Shown one piece after another: positions 1 to 7,025 of a DNA stretch of 11,644 nucleotides. The stretch's first letter is position 1; every line of letters starts with the position of its first letter. The position numbers were made by a program, and so were the translations under genes. Source of the DNA: Bacteroidales bacterium UBA1208 (GTDB lineage: Bacteria > Bacteroidota > Bacteroidia > Bacteroidales > P3); NCBI GenBank assembly GCA_002309955.1, contig DBXQ01000007.1, positions 29,499 to 41,142 on the forward strand, given 5' to 3'. Below the pieces are notes generated by a model. That model saw nothing but the letters and a program-made list of their open reading frames with translations, had not been told where the DNA came from and ran no database searches.

Positions 1-123
1 GCCTTTCTTGTTTTTGTGGGGTTTGATGGCAGGGAATTCTGTCTCCCAGAAGCGGAGGAGGGAGGGGTTGACGTGGAGCATTTGGGATACTTCACCGATG
101 GAGTGGTATAGTTTTTCGGTCAT
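1..123 (-). CDS. MerR-family transcriptional regulator, N-terminal fragment (runs off left edge)
   Basis: Only the first 41 residues are in the window; the gene reads leftward off the edge. The peptide opens MTEKLYHSIGEVSQMLHV and continues with N-P-S-L-L-R-F-W-E-T-E-F-P. This is the usual opening of a MerR-type winged helix-turn-helix: an 'IGEVSxML' first helix, then a recognition helix ending in 'LRFWE'. The ATG at 121-123 lies 39 bases beyond the lptD stop codon on the same strand, so co-transcription with lptD is likely. The effector-binding or dimerisation part is not visible, so I cannot say which signal it senses. Reading the start as MerR is firm; any statement about its target genes would be guesswork. 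Confidence 0.8.
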   Translation of the reverse strand, partial: MTEKLYHSIGEVSQMLHVNPSLLRFWETEFPAIKPHKNKKG

Positions 124-162
124 TTTGTTGATGGATTTTATATATTAGATTTGATAGATGGG

Positions 163-2928
163 TTAGTATGAGTAGTAGCCTTGGTTGTCTTGGTAGGACT
201 GTTGTTTTTGGTATTTGACGTCTTTGAGGCTGTTGGCTTTGATGTTGATGACGAAGTTCCAGCTTTTGTAGTAACCGAAGGGTACCCAGTTGAAGCGCAT
301 TTCCCAGCAGTGGAGGTCGCGGTAGAGGTCAATGGAGGTGTAGGAGAGACCTTTGTTGACGAAGTCGTAGCCAGTGGAGACGGCGACACGCCAGTTTGGG
401 GTGATTTCGGCGTTGGCGGAGACGCTGAGGGTCTGGATGACGTCGTTTTTGAAGTTGTATTGTGCAGCGACATAGGTGCTGACGTAGCTGAGGGTGTAGT
501 TGAACGATACGTTCCAGGGCATGGAGAAGTCGGCATAGGTGCCCATGAGGAGGGAGGGATTGTAGTTGTAGGGCGATTGCATGATGGGTGCCACTATCTG
601 TTCGCCTTTTGGTTTAGTGGATTTGTTTTCTTTGTCGGGGTTGAATGTGTTGTTGTTGATGCTGTATGATATTTGGGTGCTCCAGGTGGAGTTGTTTTTT
701 TGGAGGAGTTTCTTCTGTCCGGTTTTCCAGATGAATTGGTCATGTTTGCGGCCTTGGTTGTCGATATAGTAGGGGCTGAAGGAGCTGGAGTAGTTGATGA
801 CAAGGTTTTTGAAAAGGGTGGTGCGGCCGGAGAGGGTCAGATCGGACCAACGAAGGGAGTCGCGGGCCATGTCGTAGCTCATGCCGATGTTGAAGCTTTC
901 GAGAAGGGTGATTTTGCGGACGCCAGTGACAGTGTCTTTGGGGTTGGCAATTTTCATTTCGAGGTTGTTTCCGATGTTGAAGGAGATGCGTCCGGATTGG
1001 CCGTCGGGGGGGCCACCATAGAGGCTTTGCTCAAAGATGGAGTAGCGATGGGTGTAGCCGGTGTTGTCGGTATATGACTGCCACCAGCCGAGGGAGGAAT
1101 GGCCAAAGTCGGGGTGGTAGTTGAAGGAGACGGAGGGGTTGATGACGTGGCGGATGGCTTTGATGGGGCCGAACTTAAAGTTGAACATGCCGTAGATGCG
1201 GGTGGAGAGAGTGGAGTTGAAACTGACTTCGCGGTTGCCGCGGAACCCCCGCACGGTGTCGATGGTCAGGGTGTTGGTCTCAGTGTCGTAGTGTTTGCGG
1301 ATGGTGGACCAGTGCCAGCGTTCGCTGTAATTGGCGGAGTTGGTCCAGTTGAAGTATTTGAGTACTTTGAGGGTAAGTGTGAGGGGTATCGTGTGCTGTA
1401 CGCCGTATTGCATGCGTTGCAGGGTTTGGAGTTTGAGGAGGTCGGAGTCCTGAGCGTTGATGTTGTTGTCGGCGGCAAAGGAGTAGGAGAGTGAGAGGTT
1501 CTCGTACCAGCGGAGGTTTCCGGAGGCTTCTTTGCGACGGAGGGGATAGAAGGTGGTGGAGCTGAGGGAGAGGGAGGGGAGTTTGAGGTTGAAGAGGCCT
1601 GTCTGGGCGTTGTAGGATTCGCGCAGGGAGGCGGCGAAGTTCAAGGAGCTGCCAAGCTGGGCGGTGTAGGAGATGCTGGAGGTGGTGGTGCTGTTGAAGT
1701 AGTCGTTGCGGTTGGTGGTATTCTTGTTGTAGTTGCGGCTCTGCAGGTTGACGTTAGCCGAGAAACGGCTGCGGGGGTTGGATTTGGCATCCTGGTCGTG
1801 TTTCCATGCAATCTTGAAGTCGCTGAATTTGCGGAAGGTGTTGCTGTCGCCAGGAATGCCTTCTTTGGTAATGCCGTAGCGAATGTCGAAGTTGCCTTTG
1901 TATTTGTAGCGGACATAGTAGTTGCTGCGAGCTTCGGCGGCCCAGCTGAGGTTGGTGTAGATTTCGCCCAGCAGGGAGAGGTCGAGATTGTCGTTGATGG
2001 CGAAGTAGTAGCCCCCGTCCTTGAGGTAGTATCCGCGGTTGTTCATCCAACCGTAGCTGGGCATGAGTATGCCCGATGTGCGGTCGCCTTTCATGGGGAA
2101 GAAGGCGAATGGGAGTATCAAGGGTGTGGGAACGTCCTCGATGGTAACATATGCGGGACCGGTGAAGATTTTGTCGCCAGTAATCAGTTTGGAGTGGGTA
2201 AAGTTGATGGCGAAATGGGGATGGGCGTAATTGCATGTGGTGTATTGTCCTCCGTTAAGATACATTACGGAGTCGCTGACACGTTTGACACGCGAGCCAT
2301 GGAGGAATCCATCGCCTTGTTGTGTGATTACACCGGAGATGAGGCCTTTGTGGGTATTATAGTTGAAGACGATGGTGTCGGCCATGTATTCGGCATCGCT
2401 TTGCTTGAAGAATGGACGTCCAGACACTTTGCCGGCAGTGTCGGTGACGGGTTGTGCACGGAGTATTTGGCTATCGAAATCAACACGGATGTCATCGGCT
2501 TTGAGTTCCATGTCGTCGTATTCTATTAAGCCTTTGGAATAGATTTGCGCTTTGCGTTTATTGATGTCGATGGCAATGGAGTCGGTAGCCTTATAGTGTA
2601 CGATGCTGGTGAGAGCGTTGGGTGATAGACGGAGTGGGGGAAGAGAGGATGAACGGCTTAGGGAATCGAGTGTGTCAGCAATTGAGGCAAGAGTATCGGC
2701 AATACGGGCAATAGAATCGGTTAAAGTGATGAGAGAATCGGGTGTGGTATTGAGTGAGTCGGTCAGCAGTGTGTGGGTTACGGAGGGGAGTAGGGCATGC
2801 ATGGCTGTTGAATCGTGGGTGCGGAGAAGCATGCGGGCATTGTTACGCACAGAATCGTTTTGTGCGCCCGCTACCGTTGCCATTGTCAAGAAGTAGACTA
2901 ACAGGCAGATGTTCAAAAGTTTCCGCAT
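163..2928 (-). CDS. lptD: LptD-type LPS assembly outer-membrane protein
   Basis: This 921-residue protein is the outer-membrane translocon that inserts lipopolysaccharide into the outer leaflet. Residues 1-22 form a signal peptide (MRKLLNICLL..., cleavage near GAQ). Residues 60-95 are a Ser/Asp/Thr-rich spacer with a seven-residue repeat (DSIARIA, DTLASIA, DTLDSL). Residues 112-260 resemble the periplasmic OstA/LptA-like beta-jellyroll (motif YSKGLIEYDDMELKADDIRV). From about 265 to the aromatic C-terminus (GYYSY) the sequence alternates aromatic and polar residues, as expected of the large LptD beta-barrel. The frame is open up to 2988, but the start at 2928 is chosen because it begins the signal peptide and because the upstream start would lie inside the promoter palindrome at 2956-2985. 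The coding strand is C-rich. It is divergent from the amidase and probably shares an operon with the MerR gene. Confidence 0.92.
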   Translation of the reverse strand: MRKLLNICLLVYFLTMATVAGAQNDSVRNNARMLLRTHDSTAMHALLPSVTHTLLTDSLNTTPDSLITLTDSIARIADTLASIADTLDSLSRSSSLPPLRLSPNALTSIVHYKATDSIAIDINKRKAQIYSKGLIEYDDMELKADDIRVDFDSQILRAQPVTDTAGKVSGRPFFKQSDAEYMADTIVFNYNTHKGLISGVITQQGDGFLHGSRVKRVSDSVMYLNGGQYTTCNYAHPHFAINFTHSKLITGDKIFTGPAYVTIEDVPTPLILPFAFFPMKGDRTSGILMPSYGWMNNRGYYLKDGGYYFAINDNLDLSLLGEIYTNLSWAAEARSNYYVRYKYKGNFDIRYGITKEGIPGDSNTFRKFSDFKIAWKHDQDAKSNPRSRFSANVNLQSRNYNKNTTNRNDYFNSTTTSSISYTAQLGSSLNFAASLRESYNAQTGLFNLKLPSLSLSSTTFYPLRRKEASGNLRWYENLSLSYSFAADNNINAQDSDLLKLQTLQRMQYGVQHTIPLTLTLKVLKYFNWTNSANYSERWHWSTIRKHYDTETNTLTIDTVRGFRGNREVSFNSTLSTRIYGMFNFKFGPIKAIRHVINPSVSFNYHPDFGHSSLGWWQSYTDNTGYTHRYSIFEQSLYGGPPDGQSGRISFNIGNNLEMKIANPKDTVTGVRKITLLESFNIGMSYDMARDSLRWSDLTLSGRTTLFKNLVINYSSSFSPYYIDNQGRKHDQFIWKTGQKKLLQKNNSTWSTQISYSINNNTFNPDKENKSTKPKGEQIVAPIMQSPYNYNPSLLMGTYADFSMPWNVSFNYTLSYVSTYVAAQYNFKNDVIQTLSVSANAEITPNWRVAVSTGYDFVNKGLSYTSIDLYRDLHCWEMRFNWVPFGYYKSWNFVINIKANSLKDVKYQKQQSYQDNQGYYSY
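2659..2721 (-). repeat. Degenerate 21-nt tandem repeat encoding a heptad spacer in LptD
   Basis: Residues 70-90 of the LptD homologue read as three seven-residue units, TDSIARI, ADTLASI and ADTLDSL. The DNA units are only partly alike, so this looks like an old duplication kept at the protein level. It lies between the signal peptide and the OstA-like domain and probably forms a flexible or helical spacer in the periplasm. Confidence 0.55.
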
Positions 2929-2956
2929 AAATCTTTTCACTTTCCGATTTTCATCG

Positions 2957-2964
2957 TATCTTTG
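2957..2964 (+). promoter_or_regulatory. Bacteroidota -7 promoter box for the amidase gene
   Basis: TATCTTTG matches the Bacteroidota -7 consensus TAnnTTTG exactly, and the following CAAA extends the match to the common form of this box. Transcription would start near 2970, giving a leader of about 60 bases before the ATG at 3031. I see no clear TTTG at the -33 position, only a T-rich stretch near 2934-2937. Confidence 0.55.
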
Positions 2965-2976
2965 CAAAAGAATTTG

Positions 2977-2984
2977 CAAAGATA
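2977..2984 (-). promoter_or_regulatory. Bacteroidota -7 promoter box for lptD
   Basis: The minus strand reads TATCTTTG, an exact TAnnTTTG match and the mirror image of the box at 2957-2964. Transcription would start near 2971, about 43 bases before the lptD ATG at 2928. A -33 element is not obvious. The two start sites fall almost on top of each other, so the two promoters probably cannot be occupied together. Confidence 0.55.
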
Positions 2985-3030
2985 CCAACTTTTTACTGAA
3001 TAATAAAAAATATAAAATATAGAATTGAAA

Positions 3031-4401
3031 ATGAAACGCTTATTTGCCATTTTTATTGTGCTTGCCTGCGTAAACAGCCCTCTTTTTTCACAAAAAAAAG
3101 GGGTGGGACAGGTGAAAACTGTCGTTATCGATGCTGGCCATGGTGGCGACAAACCAGGTGCCGTGGGTAGAAAATCGCAAGAAAAGAATCTGACGTTGCA
3201 GATGGCATTGAAGTTGGGGAAGTTGATAGAGGATAACTATCCCGATGTGACGATTATTTATACGCGTACAACCGATGTTGATATTACGTTGGCTGAGCGT
3301 GCACGGATTGCCAACAAGGCCAAGGCTGATTTGTTTATATCGATTCATTGCAATTCGTGGAACAATAGTTCGCCCACGGGAGTTGAAACATATGTGATGG
3401 GTCTGTCGCAAAGTAAGGCTAACATGGAGGTCGCCAAGAAGGAGAATGCCGATATTCTGCTTGAGAAGGGCTATAAGGACAACAGCGATTATCAAGGGTT
3501 CGACCCGAACTCGCCTGAGAGTTATGTGATGTTTGCCATGTACCAGAATGCCTATCTGGACAAGAGCCTTGATTTTGCCGGCTATATACAGGATCAGTAT
3601 AAGTCGGCCATCAAAACGATTAACCGGGGGGTGAAGCAGGCTGAGATATTTGTGTTATATAAGACGGCAATGCCTGCCGTGTTGACCGAGGTCGGTTTTA
3701 TAAGCAATCCGGAGGAGGAGTTGTATATGATTTCCGATGAGGGGCAAGCTGCTATTGTATCGAGCATCTTTAAGGCGTTTGCTACATACAAAAGCAAGGT
3801 GGAGGGGGTAAAAGCTCCGAAGGAGTTGAAGATAGAACTGAAAGGATATAGAGAAAAGCCCACCAAGGAGATAAATATACCCGTAAAACCCAAGGTGGCT
3901 GAGCAAGAAGCTCCCAAGGCTGAGAAGGCTGTGGAGGAGAAGGTCCCAGAGGCTCCGACGGCTGATGAACCTACCACTTTTGTGCCGTCAACTGCACACA
4001 CTAATGTCGATCCCCCGATGCCTGTTGATGAGCCAAAGGTAAAAGAGGCAGATAAACCAGTCACGACTCAGACCGAAGCAGTTGTTTCCACAAAACAGGA
4101 GGAAATGACACAAGTGGCAAAACCGTCACAAGGCAAAGTGGAATTTAAAGTGCAGTTTATGACAAGTAGCAAAGCTTTGAAGGAGAAAGCACGTGAATTT
4201 AAGGGTATTACAGATTATGAATATTATATCCAGAAGGGTACATATTGCTATACTACAGGCGTTTTCAATACTGCTAATGAGGCAGCGAGGTATCAAAAGG
4301 AGGTGCGTGAGAAAGGGTTTAAGGATGCCTTTGTGGTCGCTTTTTTAGATGGTGAACGTATTTCGCTGCAGAAAGCCAAAGAATTGCTCAGTGGAGATTG
4401 A
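3031..4401 (+). CDS. N-acetylmuramoyl-L-alanine amidase with C-terminal SPOR domain
   Basis: This 456-residue exported zinc hydrolase cuts the bond between muramic acid and the stem peptide of peptidoglycan. Residues 1-20 are a signal peptide; Cys13 gives a weak lipobox-like context (VLAC), so a lipoprotein form is possible but less likely. Residues 30-253 are an Amidase_3 domain with the expected ligands His37 (DAGHGG), Glu51 (QEKN) and His106 (SIHCN), and catalytic Glu220 (TEVGF). Residues 260-368 are a Pro/Ala/Glu/Lys-rich linker, likely disordered and long enough to span periplasmic distance. Residues 371-443 match a SPOR domain, which binds glycan strands stripped of peptides at division sites. 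The ATG at 3031 is preferred over a TTG two codons upstream. The likely role is daughter-cell separation or wall turnover. It is divergent from lptD and shares its promoter region. Confidence 0.94.
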   Translation: MKRLFAIFIVLACVNSPLFSQKKGVGQVKTVVIDAGHGGDKPGAVGRKSQEKNLTLQMALKLGKLIEDNYPDVTIIYTRTTDVDITLAERARIANKAKADLFISIHCNSWNNSSPTGVETYVMGLSQSKANMEVAKKENADILLEKGYKDNSDYQGFDPNSPESYVMFAMYQNAYLDKSLDFAGYIQDQYKSAIKTINRGVKQAEIFVLYKTAMPAVLTEVGFISNPEEELYMISDEGQAAIVSSIFKAFATYKSKVEGVKAPKELKIELKGYREKPTKEINIPVKPKVAEQEAPKAEKAVEEKVPEAPTADEPTTFVPSTAHTNVDPPMPVDEPKVKEADKPVTTQTEAVVSTKQEEMTQVAKPSQGKVEFKVQFMTSSKALKEKAREFKGITDYEYYIQKGTYCYTTGVFNTANEAARYQKEVREKGFKDAFVVAFLDGERISLQKAKELLSGD

Positions 4402-4471
4402 AAATTGTTAGTATAAATTGCGACGATTGGTTCGTAATTCATAATTTATCCGATAACACAATCATTGTTTA

Positions 4472-4479
4472 TATTTTTG
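4472..4479 (+). promoter_or_regulatory. Candidate -7 promoter box upstream of the ABC ATPase gene
   Basis: TATTTTTG fits TAnnTTTG and lies 27 bases before the ATG at 4506, in an AT-rich gap of 104 bases after the amidase stop. No -33 TTTG is visible at the right distance, and AT-rich sequence gives chance matches, so confidence is limited. Confidence 0.4.
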
Positions 4480-4505
4480 TATAGATTGTCTTAAAAAGAG
4501 AAATC

Positions 4506-5198
4506 ATGATTCAGGTAGAACATATAACTAAAGTCTATGACGGGCAGAAGGCGTTGGACGATGTCAGTTTCACTGCTCAGAAGGGCGAAGTGGTAGGATT
4601 GTTGGGTCCCAATGGTGCAGGAAAGTCCACGCTTATGAAAATACTTACCTGCTATCTTCCACCTACTGAGGGTGAAGCTATGATTTGTGGACATAGTATT
4701 TACGAAGAGCCATTGGCTGTGCGTAAGGAGATAGGTTATCTGCCTGAGCATAACCCGCTTTACACGGAAATGTATGTACGAGAATTTCTTCGTTTTGTGG
4801 CTGGTGTTTACGGTATTAAACACTGCAACGACCGTGTGGAAGAGATGATAGAGCTTGTTGGACTGACACCAGAGAGCAACAAGCGCATTGGCCAGCTTTC
4901 CAAAGGTTACCGTCAGCGTGTGGGATTGGCACAGGCATTGATACATGACCCCCAGGTGTTGATTCTTGACGAACCCACCACGGGACTTGACCCAAACCAG
5001 CTTGAGGAAATCCGCTCGGTCATCAAAAATGCAGGCAAAGATAAAGTGGTGCTCCTTTCCACCCACATTATGCAGGAAGTGGAAGCAATGTGTACCCGAG
5101 CCATCATTATCAACCATGGACGCATAGTGTCTGATGACCGTCTGGAACATATCACCTCGCAGCAGCTGACTGAAAAGTTTCATCATGTTACAGCATAA
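4506..5198 (+). CDS. gldA: ABC transporter ATP-binding protein, GldA-like
   Basis: This 230-residue cytoplasmic ATPase subunit has every nucleotide-binding motif: Walker A GPNGAGKST (34-42), the GldA-style Q-loop region GYLPEHNPLY (77-86), signature LSKGY (131-135), Walker B VLILDE (151-156) with D-loop TTGLD, and switch histidine STHIMQE (His187). The wording closely follows GldA, named for gliding motility in Flavobacterium, but relatives occur across non-gliding Bacteroidales, so the name marks family rather than function. GldA proteins I recall are near 300 residues; this one ends soon after the catalytic core, and the 68 bases before pyrF cannot hold the rest. No permease (GldF/GldG type) lies in the window, so its membrane partner must be encoded elsewhere. 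An A-rich leader (AAAAAGAGAAATC) precedes the ATG. Confidence 0.92.
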   Translation: MIQVEHITKVYDGQKALDDVSFTAQKGEVVGLLGPNGAGKSTLMKILTCYLPPTEGEAMICGHSIYEEPLAVRKEIGYLPEHNPLYTEMYVREFLRFVAGVYGIKHCNDRVEEMIELVGLTPESNKRIGQLSKGYRQRVGLAQALIHDPQVLILDEPTTGLDPNQLEEIRSVIKNAGKDKVVLLSTHIMQEVEAMCTRAIIINHGRIVSDDRLEHITSQQLTEKFHHVTA

Positions 5199-5266
5199 GT
5201 GGGTTGGTATAAGAGAGATATTCTCATAAATATCATTACAAGTAGAACTATTAAAATAAACTTATT

Positions 5267-6088
5267 ATGACAAGACAAGAGTTAGTCAATCTGATACAAG
5301 AACGCCGTTCTTTTCTGTGTGTGGGACTTGATGTGGATAAAAACAAAATGCCAGAACACCTTCGTAATGAAGCCGACGGTGTGTTTCTCTTCAACAAGGC
5401 TATTATAGATGCTACTATTGACTATGCTGTGGCTTATAAACCCAATCTCGCTTTTTATGAGGCTATGGGGATTGAAGGTTTGATTCAATTGAAAAAGACA
5501 ATGGACTATCTGCATGGCATGGATAAGAAGGCTTTTACCATTGCCGATGCTAAGCGTGGTGATATAGGTAACACTTCGCAGCAGTATGCCAAAGCTTTTT
5601 TAGATCCCGCAGGCGATTACAATTTTGATTCGCTTACAGTGGCACCTTATATGGGTGCTGATTCTGTGCAGCCCTTTACTGTTTATGAAGGCAAATGGGT
5701 CATACTGCTTGCATTGACTTCAAACAAGGGTGCTTTCGATTTCCAGTTCCTCCCAACGGGTGGGGACCAGAAACTGTTCGAGAAAGTGCTGGAGACCTCC
5801 AAACAGTGGGGAGGCCCGGAGAACATGATGTACGTGGTCGGAGCCACCAAGGCCGACATGTTGACGCAGGTGCGTGCTATTGTCCCCGACAGTTTCCTTT
5901 TGGTACCTGGTGTAGGAGCTCAAGGTGGCAGCTTGGAAGAGGTCTGCAAGTATGGCCTGACGAAGGACTGCGGACTTCTGGTGAACTCTTCCCGTGGCAT
6001 CATTTACGCCTCCAAGGGGCTTGATTTTGCCGAGCGTGCTGCCGAGGAGGCACGCAAGCTTCAGCAGCAGATGGCCGCTGTGCTCTAA
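5267..6088 (+). CDS. pyrF: Orotidine 5'-phosphate decarboxylase
   Basis: This 273-residue enzyme converts OMP to UMP, the last step of de novo pyrimidine synthesis, in the cytoplasm. It is the longer bacterial form (about 270 residues, as in Bacteroidota and mycobacteria). Visible motifs are LCVGLDVD (17-24), AYKPN (56-60), the catalytic loop DAKRGDIGNT (94-103) with Asp94, Lys96 and Asp99, the phosphate-binding PGVGAQGG (214-221), and SSRGI (241-245). It follows the ABC ATPase by 68 bases and may be read from the same promoter; I see no separate TAnnTTTG box. By hand count, about 59 of the first 156 codons end in G or C, against about 81 of the last 117, with the change near base 5735. The protein is intact through this point, so function is not in doubt, but the gene may be a recombinant mosaic. 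Confidence 0.97.
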   Translation: MTRQELVNLIQERRSFLCVGLDVDKNKMPEHLRNEADGVFLFNKAIIDATIDYAVAYKPNLAFYEAMGIEGLIQLKKTMDYLHGMDKKAFTIADAKRGDIGNTSQQYAKAFLDPAGDYNFDSLTVAPYMGADSVQPFTVYEGKWVILLALTSNKGAFDFQFLPTGGDQKLFEKVLETSKQWGGPENMMYVVGATKADMLTQVRAIVPDSFLLVPGVGAQGGSLEEVCKYGLTKDCGLLVNSSRGIIYASKGLDFAERAAEEARKLQQQMAAVL

Positions 6089-6124
6089 CTTGTAGAATGT
6101 ACCAACGCATAAGAGGAATAACTA

Positions 6125-6610
6125 ATGGACGAACAAAAATATAGTGTCAACCTGAAATCATTGCGGACGCTCCTTGTGCTTAGTTTTGTGGTCTCAGGTA
6201 TGTATCTTCTTTCCGAATTGGTGAGTGGGTTGACCCTCCCAATGGTGACGGCATATTACAATGCCCATACGGATGCGTTTCCCGACCAGTGGGGGATACT
6301 GCTTGAGCGCTCCCTCAGTGTGCCACAGTGGTACTACCTGCTCTCCGCCTTGCTTGACGCCACCTCCATTGCGGGTCTTTGGATGATGTGGAAGATGCGG
6401 AAGAATGGTTTCCATTACTATACCCTCTCCAAGCTCCTGCTCATGTTGATGCCAGTTCTCTTTCTGGACCGTTCCTTTGTTGGGATTGGAAACATCATGA
6501 TTGGAATCCTCTTTATTGCGCTGTACTTCTATCTTCTGCGTTCTCTCGGCGTTTTTAGTTCTGGGAGCGACAATAATCATGTCGATGACGACGCTGATTT
6601 GCAAGAATAA
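6125..6610 (+). CDS. Four-helix integral membrane protein of unknown function
   Basis: I do not recognise this 161-residue protein. It has four likely membrane segments, at about 15-37, 68-89, 98-114 and 118-141. A polar loop of about 30 residues lies between the first and second. The tail is short and acidic (SDNNHVDDDADLQE). The arrangement recalls small DoxX- or MerT-sized membrane proteins, but I see no diagnostic motif. The ATG is preceded by AGAGGA with seven bases of spacing, one of the few Shine-Dalgarno-like sites in the window. It begins 36 bases after pyrF and ends 15 bases before the next gene, so co-transcription with both is likely. Codon third positions are GC-rich, like the second half of pyrF and the genes downstream. 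Confidence 0.8.
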   Translation: MDEQKYSVNLKSLRTLLVLSFVVSGMYLLSELVSGLTLPMVTAYYNAHTDAFPDQWGILLERSLSVPQWYYLLSALLDATSIAGLWMMWKMRKNGFHYYTLSKLLLMLMPVLFLDRSFVGIGNIMIGILFIALYFYLLRSLGVFSSGSDNNHVDDDADLQE

Positions 6611-6625
6611 CTCTACTCTCTTAAC

Positions 6626-6997
6626 ATGAAAGCCTTCTCCCAAACTGCGATACATTGCACAACGGTAATCCTTCTTTTACTGTTGTTGTGCCCTGCCCAT
6701 GCTGCGGCCCAGGGGAAACGTTACAGCGACTTTTGTTCTCAGCAGGGTATCGTGTGCGAGAGTGGCCATGAGACCCCTCAGTGGAAGAATATAGGCTTGG
6801 AAGACCTGCTGGTTGTAAACAACCAGCCCACTGTCCCCACCTGTCGCGTGGTGCGGCCGGTGCACAGTGTAAATCTCATTGGGTGCCATGCGGTCCTCAC
6901 CAACAGCCCCACGCCCCCGGTAAATGACGCAAATGAGCAGGAAACACGTCTCACACCGGGCAGTTATATCTATTTCCTGCTCAGGCTCCGGCTTTGA
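6626..6997 (+). CDS. Small secreted cysteine-containing protein, unknown
   Basis: I do not recognise this 123-residue protein. Residues 1-28 form a convincing signal peptide: a long Leu run (ILLLLLLCPAHAAAQ), with cleavage near AHA or AAA. The mature part is about 95 residues with four cysteines (37, 44, 73, 87) that could form two disulfides in the periplasm, and a short hydrophobic end (GSYIYFLLRLRL). Cys22 lies within the signal sequence but not in a good lipobox. The start is 15 bases after the preceding gene, with no clear ribosome site. The 3' end contains an 11-bp inverted repeat (6934-6983). The opposite strand is also open here for 151 codons but shows no export signal or known motif. 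The gene could be real, or a degraded remnant that happens to stay open. Confidence 0.5.
   Translation: MKAFSQTAIHCTTVILLLLLLCPAHAAAQGKRYSDFCSQQGIVCESGHETPQWKNIGLEDLLVVNNQPTVPTCRVVRPVHSVNLIGCHAVLTNSPTPPVNDANEQETRLTPGSYIYFLLRLRL
6934..6983. repeat. 11-bp perfect inverted repeat near the 3' end of the small secreted gene
   Basis: The arms are tgagcaggaaa (6934-6944) and tttcctgctca (6973-6983), separated by 28 bases. The repeat ends 12 bases before the stop codon, and a T-rich stretch begins in the stop region. The loop is long and the T-run is displaced, so this is not a standard terminator. It may be an element end, a binding site or chance. Confidence 0.5.
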
Positions 6998-7025
6998 TTT
7001 TTGTTTTGTGATGTTTTTTGATACG

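Larger units (their letters stand above)
2956..2985. promoter_or_regulatory. Perfect 13-bp inverted repeat between lptD and the amidase gene
   Basis: The arms are gtatctttgcaaa (2956-2968) and tttgcaaagatac (2973-2985), separated by the four bases agaa. Each arm contains one TATCTTTG promoter box, pointing toward the other. The repeat sits in the 102-base spacer between two divergent envelope genes, so it may be both a pair of promoters and a binding site for a dimeric regulator. Confidence 0.7.

Noticed and set aside
181..2529. Long plus-strand open frames opposite lptD (for example 181-669 and 1798-2529)
   Set aside because: They are antisense to a clear LptD gene. Their Val/Gly/Asp-rich translation is what the complement of a C-rich Tyr/Ser/Asn-coding gene gives, with no motif or start signal.
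2929..2988. Upstream lptD start at 2988, adding 20 residues
   Set aside because: It would put non-signal residues before an otherwise normal signal peptide, and its start lies upstream of the promoter box that should drive the gene.
4416..4439. Possible terminator hairpin after the amidase gene (aattgcga paired with tcgtaatt)
   Set aside because: The 8-bp stem is AT-rich with one G·U pair, the loop is eight bases and no T-run follows, so it is too weak to call.
5695..6024. Plus-strand alternate frame inside pyrF
   Set aside because: The pyrF frame carries all catalytic motifs through this stretch; the alternate frame is a by-product of GC-rich codons.
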